A stretch of DNA of 28,004 nt from Plantago elongata (GCA_036897095.1 JAYMSP010001879.1:1-28004), one strand, 5' to 3'. Numbered from the stretch's first letter, positions 1 through 10,637 are shown. Translations and numbers: made by a program. The notes: generated by a model not told the origin, from the sequence alone.

Positions 1-20
1 TAATTTACCCCCACATGGTT

Positions 21-34
21 CCCCCCCCCCCCCC
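21..34. repeat. Poly-C tract
   Basis: There is a run of 14 C residues just inside the left edge. Such homopolymers are prone to length error in assemblies, so the exact count should not be trusted. Confidence 0.8.
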
Positions 35-79
35 TCACCCACATGCCCTTTATAAATGAAGACAATAGCTTAGAGAGAA

Positions 80-278
80 CATCAAAGAGAATTTCCCGCG
101 TAGAAAATACTTGTCAAGCCCCCTCTCTCATCCCATCATTCAGATTAAGAAAGTAGAGAAGATCAAAGACAGTTCCCTGCTTAGAGAGTCATCCCTGCAC
201 ACATAATTGTGATCAAGAAAATAGAGGGATAATCGAAGAGAGGTTCCCCACCTAGAGAGTGTCAAACACCCCACTCCC
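80..278 (+). repeat. Three degenerate direct repeats, about 70-80 bp apart
   Basis: The phrase resembling GATCAAAGA-AGTTCCC-GC-TAGAGAGT, followed by a C-rich tail, recurs near 80, 161 and 231. The units are well diverged. No coding potential is visible, and the origin is unknown; an old tandem duplication or part of a larger repeat cut by the window edge are both possible. Confidence 0.5.
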
Positions 279-429
279 TAGGGAAAAAAATATAGTATAT
301 ACTTATGATGTTGTGATATAGATCGTATTCGATATGCCAGACCATTCTGGACGTCATTATTTTGAACGGGTTGGATAGAACTCGACCAGCTTAAAAGTAA
401 AATAACACCATACCAGTGTAGCAAGACAT

Positions 430-1260
430 AGGCCAAGATGACCTTAACTTAACGATGATTTTCACTTGAAATACAATTACCAAGTTGAAATTATTCCGTC
501 TAAGAGTTGACATTTAAATTGATTTCTAAAGTTTGAGTTATCTCATTCGTAAAATTTGGTTAGCTTTCGAGTTGAGTTTTCAAATTACAATCACCACATT
601 CATAAAATTAGTAGACATTCTAATTGAATTTTCATGTTTTAAATGTCACATTTACAAAATTGATTTACCAAAAAGAGTTTGTAAGTAAGAGATATATGAT
701 TCTTAGATTACTTATTCATATAGTATAGTTTGCACTTCTAAATAAGTTCCCAAAACATATTTATTCCATGTTTAAAAATTGGCTACCTGATAGATTGAAC
801 TATCAAGTTGGAAATTAACATCATTAGTTTATTTTTTTCAAATAGTGTGGTTTATCATTTATAGTGTTTTTGAGTTGCATGTAACATTCTTATAATTTAT
901 TTGCTCTTCAACTGAATTTTCAATTCGAAATTATCATAAATTTAGAGCTGAGGCGACCATTCGAAATAGTCTCAAGATGAAGGTATCCATTTTTGCAGTA
1001 TTTTTCCTACATAGTATGGTCTAATCTTCTAATATAGTTATTTATCCTAAACTTTACATTTGTTTTCCGTTGAATTGAGTTCTCAAATGGAATATCAAAA
1101 TTTTAAATTACATTGCATATATTGTTGTTAACATTCCTAAATGACTTTTCAAGTTTGATGATTATCATTAAATTGAATTTCTAAATTGAAAATATCGCAT
1201 TCTTGGAGTTTATAGCTCACCACTTCAGATTAAGTTTTTAAATTTGGATTATCCAATCCA
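430..1260. repeat. Degenerate repeat block A (unit roughly 60-70 bp)
   Basis: This AT-rich stretch repeatedly shows variants of two phrases: one like ATAGTATGGTTTA-CACTTCTAA-TGAGTT (near 720, 835 and 1010), and one like GAGTTTTCAAATTGAAATTATC-CATTC (near 480, 550, 590, 910, 1075 and 1165). The same phrases recur at 5056-5430. The copies are too diverged to set a unit length by eye. There is no ORF and no recognisable gene. Confidence 0.45.
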
Positions 1261-2103
1261 TACGTTGAAAATCCATATATTAGCATTAAAACTAACTACA
1301 TATAAGGGTACGGGGTGAATTATTTAATAATTTAATGATAGATAAATTTTATTTTGTGTATGTATACCCGATGTTCCGAGTAGAAATTGCTAAGGCATTG
1401 TTGTCGATCTCTTTAATCCCTTAAAAAGGTACTATAAAACAGTTAAATGTTTAACTCACTTTCAACCCTACTAAACAATTATTTTTATCTTTCTACGATA
1501 TTCTTACGCTCTCATCACTTCTTTCTTACACACGTCAAATTTTTATTACACACCCATATATCAACCCTATAATTTTTTTACTCTATCTTAATAACAATTT
1601 TTCATAACTCACATTTAACTCAATTACTATTCAGTTTTTCTTAACTCTATACCAAATAATCATTTAGGTTGTAAACTTCAGCCAAATACCAAAGATTACT
1701 TATGGACCGCTTTTCGGGTGATATGATGGCTTCACTATCCCAACACGTGTTCTTTCCTGCATAATATGTCATCACCGTTTCAAATAAGGATGACCTCTCG
1801 GTTGGTCAACCTCTTAAGATTGTATTAGTGCAAGCACATTTAACTTGTTGTTCTTTTGGATGTATTCCCAAAAAAAAAAATTACACACTATTTGTTTGAG
1901 TATATGTTGAATCATTTGAAACTTATCTTAAACTTTTTGCAATGTTGAAATATAAAGTTCTAAGCTTGTATATGAATAAAGAAGTATAATTTGGCTCATG
2001 CATCCAACGAAAAAACACTTACTTCAAAATCATTTAGGTGTATATTAGAAGGTATCTAGTGGAACTAAATTATTTTGTACTAAACTAACTTGGACATATA
2101 TAG
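1261..2103. other. Gene-free stretch
   Basis: This is AT-rich, with no ORF of family character, no tRNA fold and no clear repeat. The part near 1676-1860 is less AT-biased and could be the remnant of a mobile element or gene, but I recognise nothing in it. Confidence 0.5.
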
Positions 2104-2927
2104 TACTATAATAGGGAAAATTCCATAAAAGGTACCTCAAATTGTTACATTAATTTCGCCTTTTGATACCTTATTTGTTACCATTCAATTTTAGTATTTT
2201 AGAATGCATTATTGTTTAATTTAAGTACCATCTGACACATGGTGGCTTATTTACGTGACATGTGCACTTTGAAAAATACATAAATACATTGAACTAAAAT
2301 GAAAATATGGAAATCTTTGTAAATTTCATATTGGTTCAATTTCAACACTTCAAAATTACCCATAAACTTCAAAATTAAATGAAAAACAAATAAAAAAACT
2401 CAAAAAAAAAAAATTTCAGCATGGAAGAAGCTTGGTGAAGATGCTCCAGGCTTCTTCCATGGCGAAAGATTTTTACGGCTAGATGTCCACTATTGAGCGT
2501 CCAACCGGTTGGAGTATCCATGGCCGGAACTGCTTGGGAAGCTCCTTCCTTAGCCCCGGCAGATCCGGAACATGAGCTTCCCAGCAGAAAACTGCCATTT
2601 TTAATTCTTTCTTCTTTTCTTTTTTGTACTTATTTTTCATTTTACGTTTTTATTTTAAATTTTCATGGGCTAATTCATTATTATTAATAAGAATGTGGTT
2701 CTACTGACATTAACAAAAATATTTTAGTTACAATTTTTTCTATCAAAATTATAAAATTACAATGTGACACGTGTCGATTAATTAAGCCGCCACATGTCAC
2801 AGGGGTACCGTATTTGTGACAACATTCAATTTATGGTACTAAAATTTGACGGTGACAAAATAAGGTACCAAAAGGTGAAATGTAACAACTTGAGGTATCT
2901 TCTATGGATTTTTCTTGTATTATAATA
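2104..2927. mobile_element. Mutator-type MITE with long terminal inverted repeats
   Basis: The element runs 2114-2917. Its ends are inverted repeats of about 165 bp (2114-2280 against about 2755-2917), including the shared phrases GGTACCTCAAATTGTTACAT, CCTTTTGGTACCTTATTT and a CACATGTGG-GGC-TTAATTA region. The flanks are near-identical 10-bp direct repeats, TACTATAATA at 2104-2113 and TATTATAATA at 2918-2927. Long inverted repeats plus a 9-10 bp target duplication are the signature of Mutator-like elements. No transposase is present, so it is non-autonomous. The centre (about 2420-2620) is richer in GC, holds a 12-bp perfect hairpin and contains a 64-codon ORF (2493-2687) that I do not recognise. 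Confidence 0.85.
2420..2461. repeat. 12-bp perfect hairpin at centre of the Mutator MITE
   Basis: CATGGAAGAAGC (2420-2431) is the exact reverse complement of GCTTCTTCCATG (2450-2461), with an 18-nt loop. It lies near the middle of the element. Confidence 0.85.
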
Positions 2928-4486
2928 TCAAACAATCTTAGAAGGAAATGATGGGCTTGAAATTAAAGTATGGACTGGTGTTCTTACGATGTTACATATA
3001 AATACAATGTCTTTATAAATATTGATATAATATATTTGATAATTACATAAAGTCCATCCCCTATTAGATAACCATTTCTCATATTGGTAGCACTTAGTCG
3101 AATAATTATAGTTGGGTTCTTTTTTATCTTGCTTGTTGACCAGTTTAATTAAAGCTACCAACATGACCTTAAGATAAATACTCTATTTTTTTTAAAACCC
3201 ACCTTTATCATATTCTTTTCTCCGTCCTCCTCCATCTTCCCTCTATTTGCTAACAACTCTAGCGAATACGTTCTTCCCCCCTTCTCCTCCCCTCCTCCTA
3301 GTAGCTCCTCCTACATTTTATTCTTCCTTTTGTTATTGTTCTACTCCGTGGAGCAAACAACTGCACCAACAGAGCCGGTGCAATAATAATTCTTCCCCGA
3401 AACTTTGATCCAGAGCGACATCCATTGTCGGAGTTGTATAACAACGCTGATCGAAGTTGCTCGTCTCAATCAAATGATGTGCTTGTCTTAATCGAATTAT
3501 ATACTCTCAATCAAATAAAAATAAAAGTGAAGTTAAATGAAAAAAGAAGAAAGAGTTTTCATCACTACTAGATTGCCTTTTCTAGGTTGTAAATTTTATA
3601 TTATTTTATAGACTTGTTCTAACCAAACTTTACAAATATTTTGCCACTATTTGTGTTTGAGTTCTTAATTGTACAATTGATAAATCAAGTATAAACTCAT
3701 CAAACTATAGCAATCTTGTTCAAATAAACTGGAAGTATCTCGACATAGAGTACATTCTTTCTTTCTTTAAGGTGTACGTTCTTTTTGTTTTTTTGTTAAT
3801 ATATGCATGGTGAAATGTTTCTATTTTCCTACTTTCTTAAGTATATAAATGATTCATTGTGAAATTATCTAAATAGTGTGCAAAGATGTCATATTTTATT
3901 TTAATGGTGAGAGATGTTTGTTAAAATTTAGTTTACAATAAAATTCATATACGTCATCAACTTACACACAACCATATATTACTCCGGCCATTAAATTTTT
4001 TATATGAGATAGTACTAATCCGTAGCGATGCCACAACATACTTTACTTTTCATAATGAAAAGGAAGGATAAAATAAATTAAAATTGAGAAAATAAGATCG
4101 TCAAACTTTCTTGTAAACAAAGTTGGTCAGGTGTTGGTGTGGAGTCCTTCTTCATCCAATATTATATAATTGAGTATTTTTTATACTAACTATCAAAACT
4201 AAATACGACTAATCGTGAATGATTTGATTTTAAGAGGTAGGATCCAATCTTAGCCCCATCAGTTAAATAATATATAGGAGTATTTTCTATCGAGTCTTAT
4301 CGTACATGGAATGTTAGTTAGTAACAGATACATGTTTAAAAATATTGTATCGATCCCCTCGTATCCATACCAAAATATAAAACTAAAGTGTCCACAAAAT
4401 CGATATGGTTGGTTCCAACAACCCCTATGGTTGTATATGGTAACTACACTACGACATAAAATTCTTTAAAAATCAAGAAAAAATAA
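2928..4486. other. Gene-free stretch with a pyrimidine-rich tract
   Basis: No gene is supported. About 3195-3345 is strongly pyrimidine-rich on the plus strand (CTCCTCC-type runs) and is followed by a more balanced segment to about 3500 with no long ORF. The rest is AT-rich and unassigned. Confidence 0.5.
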
Positions 4487-4772
4487 TACTCCCTCCATCC
4501 AAGATTATCTTCTCGCGGGGTCAGACACAAGTTTTAAAAAAAAATTAAAGTAGGAGAGAAAGTGATAAAGTAGAAAAAAAGTGAATAAAATAGGAGAGGT
4601 AGTGTATAAATATTGGGAGAGAAACTTTTCATTTAAGGGATGTGAAGATGAAGTTGAGACAGATCGAACTGGAATGCATGAATGAAGTTGCGACGGATCA
4701 AAGTGGAATACGTGGATGAAGCTGGGACGGACTGAAACGGAATGCGTGAATGAAGTTGGGCCGGAGAAAGTA
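4487..4772. mobile_element. Stowaway-like MITE with internal tandem repeats
   Basis: The left end reads TACTCCCTCCATCC, the classic Stowaway (Tc1/mariner-type) terminus of plants. The right end, read on the other strand, begins TACTTTCTCCGGCCC, an imperfect match. Inside, from about 4648 to 4765, a unit of about 34 bp built around GATGAAGTTG-GACGGA-GGAATGCGT repeats about 3.7 times. There is no ORF, so the element is non-autonomous. The right boundary is less certain than the left. Confidence 0.65.
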
Positions 4773-4907
4773 TATTGCTGAGTATAATTTAATAAAGAAA
4801 ATATAACACTACCCCAAAAACATTGTTAAACATCTTCTTGTAATTAAACCATGCCAGTCTTGGTTTTCAAGCTAGACTTATCACAGTTTTAGAGTTAATT
4901 TAATTTA

Positions 4908-5050
4908 GACTATGTTCTCTTTAATTGAAATTTACTGAACTGAATTGAACTGAACTGAAGGAAGATATAAATTATAACTACGCCAAGCTGAACTGAATTG
5001 GACTGAATTTAACTGAACTCAACTAATTTTAAATTGAAGAGAATAGAGCC
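4908..5050. mobile_element. 143-bp Tourist-like MITE, copy 1
   Basis: The ends are imperfect inverted repeats (left GACTATGTTCTCTTTAATT; right, on the minus strand, GGCTCTATTCTCTTCAATT). The flanks are TTA on both sides (4905-4907 and 5051-5053), the target duplication expected of PIF/Harbinger-type elements. The body is rich in CTGAACTGAA phrases. A second copy of identical length lies at 8909-9051. Confidence 0.75.
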
Positions 5051-5055
5051 TTAAT

Positions 5056-5430
5056 CCTATCAATTTAGTTCCCAAATTGAAACGATCTTATTGTTATTGT
5101 CAGTTTACGTTTGATTCGAGTCCATAAGTTGGAGGTATCTCCTCATTATGATATTTTTTGAATGTGGTATGGTTTAGTTTATAAATATAGTTTTAATTTG
5201 TAATTATTACAATCATTGAGTTTGTTACCTTCTAAATTAAACCGAGTTATCAAATAGAATTATCAATTATGTTGAGTATCACTATATAATGTGAGTTACA
5301 CTTCTAATAAAGTTTTTAAGTTTGACTAATCTCTTTTGTAGATTATGTTTAAATAGTGTTCTAAATAGCATGATTTATTCTTCTATGTGAGTTTCCAAGT
5401 TAATAATATCCATGTATATATGTTGATTGT
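5056..5430. repeat. Degenerate repeat block B, related to block A
   Basis: This carries the same phrases as 430-1260, for example GGTATGGTTTA near 5170, ACACTTCTAATAAAGTTTTT near 5295 and TGAGTTTCCAAGTT near 5390. The 143-bp MITE sits immediately to its left. Confidence 0.4.
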
Positions 5431-5955
5431 TCCATGTAGAGGAGGTAAATAAGGAATAGAATGTCCGAGACAAACTGGCAAAAAATTCACTTAAGTTGTA
5501 CCGGTCGAGGAACACTTACTCTTACATCTTCCCTAGGAACTTCTGTTTGCCTTCCGGACAAAATTAAAATGTTTCTGTATTGCGCATTAAGAGTACTATG
5601 ATCGCATTTTTACCCTCATCCGAGTGTAAACCTACCGGCTTATCCAAATGGTCACTCATAGATATCGAACTGTATGTAATGATCAATTCATATAATGTTT
5701 ACTTTTCTTAAAATATGACATTTAGCAAGACTTGAGAACATATCCTTAGGACATTTCAACTATAAGCATCATATATATATTAAGTATGTGTGATCAATTA
5801 AATATGCTAAAACATTCATTGTTATTCAATGTGAATTATCTTACAAAGGATTGTTATTAGAATCTGCATACATAAATGTAGAAATGACATTTACAACATC
5901 CTTAATATATAACATTGATAGGCCAATTGAGAATTGTCGTTCAACAAGCCAAGGC
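5431..5955. other. 3' flank of the UGT gene, no gene seen
   Basis: This is non-coding sequence downstream of the minus-strand UGT. About 5450-5660 is less AT-rich, but no ORF or motif is recognisable. Part of the UGT 3' UTR presumably lies here; I could not fix a polyadenylation site. Confidence 0.4.
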
Positions 5956-8677
5956 TCATCCTTCCAATGCAGAAATGAACTTGGTGATATTGACATCTGA
6001 AGTTCCACCTTCACTTACAGCTTCCTTGGCCAAATGACTCCACTTACAAGCCATCTTCTTCATTTCCTTCCCTTCATCTCCTTCCATTACTTTCCTTACA
6101 CACCTCTCGACCTCTTCCCTCCCGACAATACCACTCTCGTCGACCCTAACCCTTACTCCCGTCCTCCAAACATCCTGCACGAACTTAGCATTTGTTGTTT
6201 GGTCAGTCCATAATGGCATCACAACTGTCGGCACTCCCAAACTCAATGCCTCAACCGTTGAATTCCACCCACCATGGGAGAAAAAGCAACCAACAGCCTT
6301 GTGTGACAACACCTTCAACTGAGGACTCCAATTGACGAAAATGCCCTTGTCCGTGATGTTGCGTACAAAATCTTTAGGCAGCTTTTCCATATCGGGCGTC
6401 TTAACCACCCACAAGAAGCGGAAATTGGCATTTTTTAAGCCCCACGCAAGCTCTTCCATTTGCAATTTTGGTACATTGCCCATGCTGCCAAATGCGACGT
6501 AGACAATCGAGCCGTGTGGCTGCTTGTCTAGCCAGTTGGTGCTGGTTGATGGGTCCAAGTGGAACAGGTTGAGTCCGTAATCTGAGTCGTTCTGGACTCG
6601 GTTGTCTAAGTAGATTGAAGGGAGTGTTGGTCCAATTGTCAACAATGGGCATACTTGTGTCATACTATCCACAACCTATGTATGTATTGCACATGAAATG
6701 AGAGTTAAAAAAATTATTACGGGTGTAATATTTTAGGGTGGTGGTTCGGATTAATCCAATTCAATCCAACTGAAGTTTGGATTAATCTGAAGTTTCAGAG
6801 CACCTCGGGGTCAATCCGTAATCCGATCCAAATGGTTCAGATCGGATTCGGATTAATTCGGGTCGGGTCGGGTTTTTCCGTATTAATCTAAAAATATAAA
6901 AAAATAATAAAAATGAATTATCCTTTCTTCCTCAACGTTCCTAAAACTTCAAAAATAGAAATGACGGAAATGAATAAGGATGAATGGATGATGATGAATT
7001 GTTTTGAATTTTTGTTACTAGTTGTTATTTGAAACAACGTTTTTACCTTTGGGAAAGGGGTATTTTCTTTTTAAATATTTCAGATTAAAATTGAATTATT
7101 CGAAATCTGATGGATCGAATTGGATTAATCCGAAAATCTTTGGATCTCAAATATGTTAATCCGTAATTCAATCCAAACACACCAAATTTGATTAGATTGG
7201 ATTGAATTTTTGAATTTTAAATTTTATGACCACCCAATGTACTAATACATTATCTACAGACGTGTGGCATATTCACATGGCATATGATGCAATATATTGT
7301 ACCAGTATTCTTAGCATTTAAAAAGGTGTACAAATACAAATTGATCTTGGGCTCTCATTCTCATAATTACTATATTAAAATTTTGCGGTCAATTGATCTT
7401 TTTGTAACATACATGGAGTTGATCAAGCTTGCCAACTACTCCAAAGATAATTAATTATGTGATTGCGGACCAAAATATAATACTTATTAGGACCTAATCG
7501 TGGAACGTCGAACACTCTAAAAGTTAAAACTGAAAACTGAACAAAAATATATTAATCGATTTAAACAATTTTACTACTTCGTAGTCAAAGTTAATAATAT
7601 AAAGAAATAGATATTAATCGATGTGTGACAATAAACTCCACAGATTTTATGACAAAACAAACAAAGAATCAAAGCCTAGTAAACATCAAACTGGAAAATG
7701 GATGCACTTGGAGATGAGATTAAGTTCGAATGAATCCAAAACTTGTAATTAAACATTTGACGTTTGAACATGACATTTATTCACTAAACATGTAATATTA
7801 TTAGCTTATCTTAATGTAAATGTGATGTTAATTGATTCCGTATTTCCAATAGATGGTTAATTAATTAGTTGATAACATTCGTACTAATTCTTTCTCTCAT
7901 GATCTTTTATACTCATGAAAACTCAAAACTCAACTAAGTGTAACAATTACTTATTATACAGCTAAGTCAGCAAAAGAAATTAATTATACTATATGGTAAA
8001 AATTAACAAACCATGTATGATAGACTTACTTGATTCTCAAGCTCGTAATATGTGTTGACAAGCACAAAATCAGCCCGGTCTACATTAGAGAACTGATTCA
8101 ACACCAGCTCAAAGTAAGCCGGATATGAGCCATGAACATAGATGAACGAAGGCATATCCGCCAACTCAAGCGGGGGCAATCCCGGTAATTCAACCGGAAG
8201 TTCAGTAACCGGAAGTTTTACCATGCCATAATGCGCATAATAATACACATAATTCACCCCACAGGCCTGAGTAAAAAAAGAAGCCCCCTTAATGTGAAAC
8301 TTCTTAGCCACATCCAAAGCCCATGGTAAAAAAGCATCATAGACTATGCAATCAATAGACTCATTTGAGTCTTGGTATTTTAGTATGAGCTCTTCTAGTG
8401 TTTTTGACCCTGCGATTTCCATTCGATGGAGGTACTCTGCCACGTCCTCAGCTTCCATGAAACCACCCTCGTCACAACCATCGGAAATAGTCTCGATTCC
8501 AACCGTGTCGGATTCCGGGCGCATGGTCTTGGAGATGTAGTTGGTGATGGCTAAGGTGGATTTGGCTCCCTTGGAGGCCACTCGCTTGCAGAGTTGGAGC
8601 AAAGGATTGACGTGGCCTTGGCTTGGATATGGAACACTTAGTATGTGGACTCTTTTTGGCTTACTTCTTTTGTCCAT
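5956..8677 (-). CDS. UDP-glycosyltransferase, UGT74 type (two exons)
   Basis: Family 1 glycosyltransferase that transfers a sugar, probably glucose, from UDP-sugar to a small acceptor such as a carboxylic acid or phenol in the cytosol. Exon 1 is 8030-8677 and exon 2 is 5956-6675; the intron (6676-8029) is phase 0 with GTAAGT donor and ATAG acceptor, and the protein is 455 aa, normal for the family. The N-terminal half has PYPSQGHVNP with catalytic His22, and IVYDAFLPWALD with Asp114. The C-terminal PSPG box is exactly 44 residues (332-375), begins WSPQ and ends DQ; the final Gln favours UDP-glucose. The usual HCGWNS reads HGGWNS, with Gly351 replacing Cys. LVNTYYELENQ at the exon junction and the YLD motif after it point to UGT74. 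The acceptor cannot be told from sequence. The reading frame is open throughout. Confidence 0.9.
6736..7235. mobile_element. MITE-like element inside the UGT intron
   Basis: The stretch is bounded by GGGTGGT (6736-6742) and ACCACCC (7229-7235). CGGATTAATCCAATTC at 6747-6762 has its exact reverse complement at 7117-7132, and further GGATTAATCC and GGTTCGGATCGG-type phrases fill the interior. I see no clear target duplication, so the superfamily (hAT-like is possible) and exact ends remain open. It occupies about a third of the 1.35-kb intron. Confidence 0.5.
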
Positions 8678-8908
8678 GATTTATGTGAATACTTGGTGGT
8701 CGAGTTCTAGTGTTCTACTACTATACAATAGAACAACTCCAAGCGCTTTAGGACAATACTTATGCAACGTGATAATTTTTGCTAGGTCCTTTATGTAGAA
8801 ATCAAATGCATACCCCACAACTGTTATCATGTAAAGTGTCACAAAATAGTGCACTAAGTCAATGAGTTTTATTATTTTGCACCATTTAATGCCGATATCA
8901 ACCATTTA

Positions 8909-9051
8909 TGTTCGGTTCTCTTCAACTGAAATTTACTGAATTAAAGTAAACTGAAGTGAAGTGCAGTATAAATTATAACTGAGCACAGCTGAAATGATCT
9001 GAATTGAATTTAACTGAACTGAAGTAATGTTTATTCGAAGATAACATAGCC
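8909..9051. mobile_element. 143-bp Tourist-like MITE, copy 2
   Basis: This has the same length and body as the copy at 4908-5050, with shared phrases such as CTGAAATTTACTGAA, TATAAATTATAACT and GAATTTAACTGAACT. TTA flanks both sides (8906-8908 and 9052-9054). It ends about 230 bp upstream of the UGT start codon, so it is part of that promoter region, and it abuts the Harbinger-type element to the right. Confidence 0.75.
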
Positions 9052-9074
9052 TTATACCGCACACTATGGACGGC

Positions 9075-9112
9075 TGCGGAGCAGCAGTGGCTGCTCCGCA
9101 CCTCGATCGAGG
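9075..9112. repeat. GC-rich hairpin plus 12-bp palindrome at element left end
   Basis: TGCGGAGCAGC (9075-9085) pairs perfectly with GCTGCTCCGCA (9090-9100) across a 4-nt loop. It is followed directly by the perfect palindrome CCTCGATCGAGG (9101-9112). Both stand out from the AT-rich surroundings and lie just inside the Harbinger-type terminus. Confidence 0.85.
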
Positions 9113-9248
9113 AGTCGTTTTGTGGCTGGGACACGTGTCCGGTCCTGATTGGACCGGGCACATTTTCTTATTTAAAAAAATATATTTGTTTATTAATAAA
9201 AATATAAAATACTCCAACGGCTATAAACGGTCATATTTTTTCGGGATT

Positions 9249-9257
9249 TATAAATAG
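9249..9257 (+). promoter_or_regulatory. TATA box of the Harbinger-type ORF
   Basis: TATAAATAG lies about 95 bp upstream of the ATG at 9353. It is followed by a CT-rich, AC-rich leader typical of a plant 5' UTR. Confidence 0.7.
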
Positions 9258-9352
9258 AGGATCATTTTCACTTCATTCTTTACACCTCCAAACACTCTTT
9301 CTTTCTCTCTATTAAACTCAAAACACTCTTTTAATCACTACCAAAAATCAAA

Positions 9353-10519
9353 ATGAATCCGAACTTGACTGCTTGGTTGGCGGACAAAGATCCGGCTGAA
9401 ATCGAGCAAATGTTCAGCAATATGGGCTACCACATTTCGGAATCATCCACCAATCCAAACAAAAACCCAAATGAACCATACAATCCTTTCAACTCCCAAG
9501 ATGTATCCCATCCGGATGGTTATGAGAGATCGCAGCAAACCATCCCGGAGACACAACCTCCACCGATGCAACTGCCTGTTCGAGGAAAGGGGAAGATGGC
9601 CTCATCGAGGAGCAAAGGAAAAGCAAAGGTCGGGTCATCGAGGGGAAAAGGAAAGAACGTTCCCGATGAGGAAGTGGAAGGCGCAGCCTAGGAGACCGGT
9701 CCAAAGAAGTTCTCGGTTGCAGAGGACCTCGCTCTAATCAGTATGTTCATGGCGGTTAGTGAGGATCCATGTGTAGGTACAAACGTGAGGTACACTACGA
9801 TCTTCACTAAGCACGTACTAAGTATGTGGAATGCGGCAAGGAAGGACTCGACTTCTGAGCTCAAACCACGAAGTGAAGCTCTCTTCGTGGCTGCTAGAAT
9901 CACATCAAGCCTTGTGTTAATCAATGGGTGAGTGCTCAACGAAGTTGTACAATTCCAAGGAGTTCGGAGTGGTACTAACGATGACGATGCAATTGAGTAT
10001 GCAAAACGTATCTACCAGATGAATCATCCACAAGGTGAAGATTTCAAGGAGTTCCACTGTTGGCAGGCCATGAAAGATTATCCACAGTGGCAAACGAAGA
10101 TTAACTACAGCGGTCCATCCAGGGATAATGTTCTGGGTTTTCAACTCCATGATGCGGAAGGCGAAGCCACTGACGGAAGCCCGGGGAAGAAAATGCGCGT
10201 GAGTGAAAGTAGTGACGACTTCGTGGAGCGTCCCATGTGTCGGAATAAGGCGAAGGCCCTCAGAAAAAGTGGTCTTTCATCAAACTCCTCCGACAATGAT
10301 TTAGCTGACTTCAAGAACGATTTTGTTCAACAGCAGCAACTGGATGCACAGAGGATTGAGATTGAGCAGAGGAGGTTGGCGTTCGTCGAAAGAAAAGAGG
10401 AGAAACGTCTATAGATAGAAGCGGCAACTAACCAGACCAATGCCGACTTAGCTAGCACTCAAAGGTTGCAGATGTATCTTCAGTTGTCCAATATCGACCC
10501 AACTCAGATGACGACTTAG
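9353..10519 (+). pseudogene. Myb-like/NAM-associated protein of a Harbinger element, broken
   Basis: A single reading frame of 389 codons contains three internal stops (TAG 9689-9691, TGA 9929-9931, TAG 10412-10414) before a final TAG at 10517-10519. The pieces together resemble the plant proteins often mislabelled glutathione S-transferase T3-like: an N-terminal polar and basic leader, a trihelix/Myb-type segment starting KKFSVAEDLALIS, then FHCWQAMKDYPQW, a GRKKAKALR-like stretch (here CRNKAKALR), and a C-terminal Gln/Glu/Arg-rich coiled-coil region. In these elements the protein binds DNA and helps the transposase. No frameshift is needed to align the pieces, so decay is recent or slow. 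Each stop is one C-to-T change from a CAG or CGA codon. Confidence 0.75.
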
Positions 10520-10637
10520 CAGTACAATCAAATGGTGTTTTATAACGTGTTTGTCTGTTGTAGATTCAAATTCCGTACTAGTTTGTTATTTTAATTTTCA
10601 AAAGTTGTATTAAGTTGTATTGTTTCCTTCCCAATTC

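Noticed and set aside
2493-2687. 64-codon ORF as a gene
   Set aside because: It lies wholly inside the Mutator MITE, is short and has no recognised similarity. It is kept only as an observation on the element.
3195-3500. Possible captured gene fragment in the pyrimidine-rich stretch
   Set aside because: It has no ORF of useful length on either strand and no recognisable motif.
8681-8905. Minus-strand 74-codon ORF just upstream of the UGT
   Set aside because: It is AT-rich, ends 3 bp before the UGT start and has no conserved motif. It is probably promoter sequence.
8973-9257. Overlapping ORFs on both strands near the MITE-Harbinger junction
   Set aside because: They are open only because of repeat composition and the GC hairpin; there is no protein-like content.
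9353-10519. Functional glutathione S-transferase, as such ORFs are often named
   Set aside because: No GST fold or motif is present. The label comes from misannotation of Harbinger Myb-like proteins.
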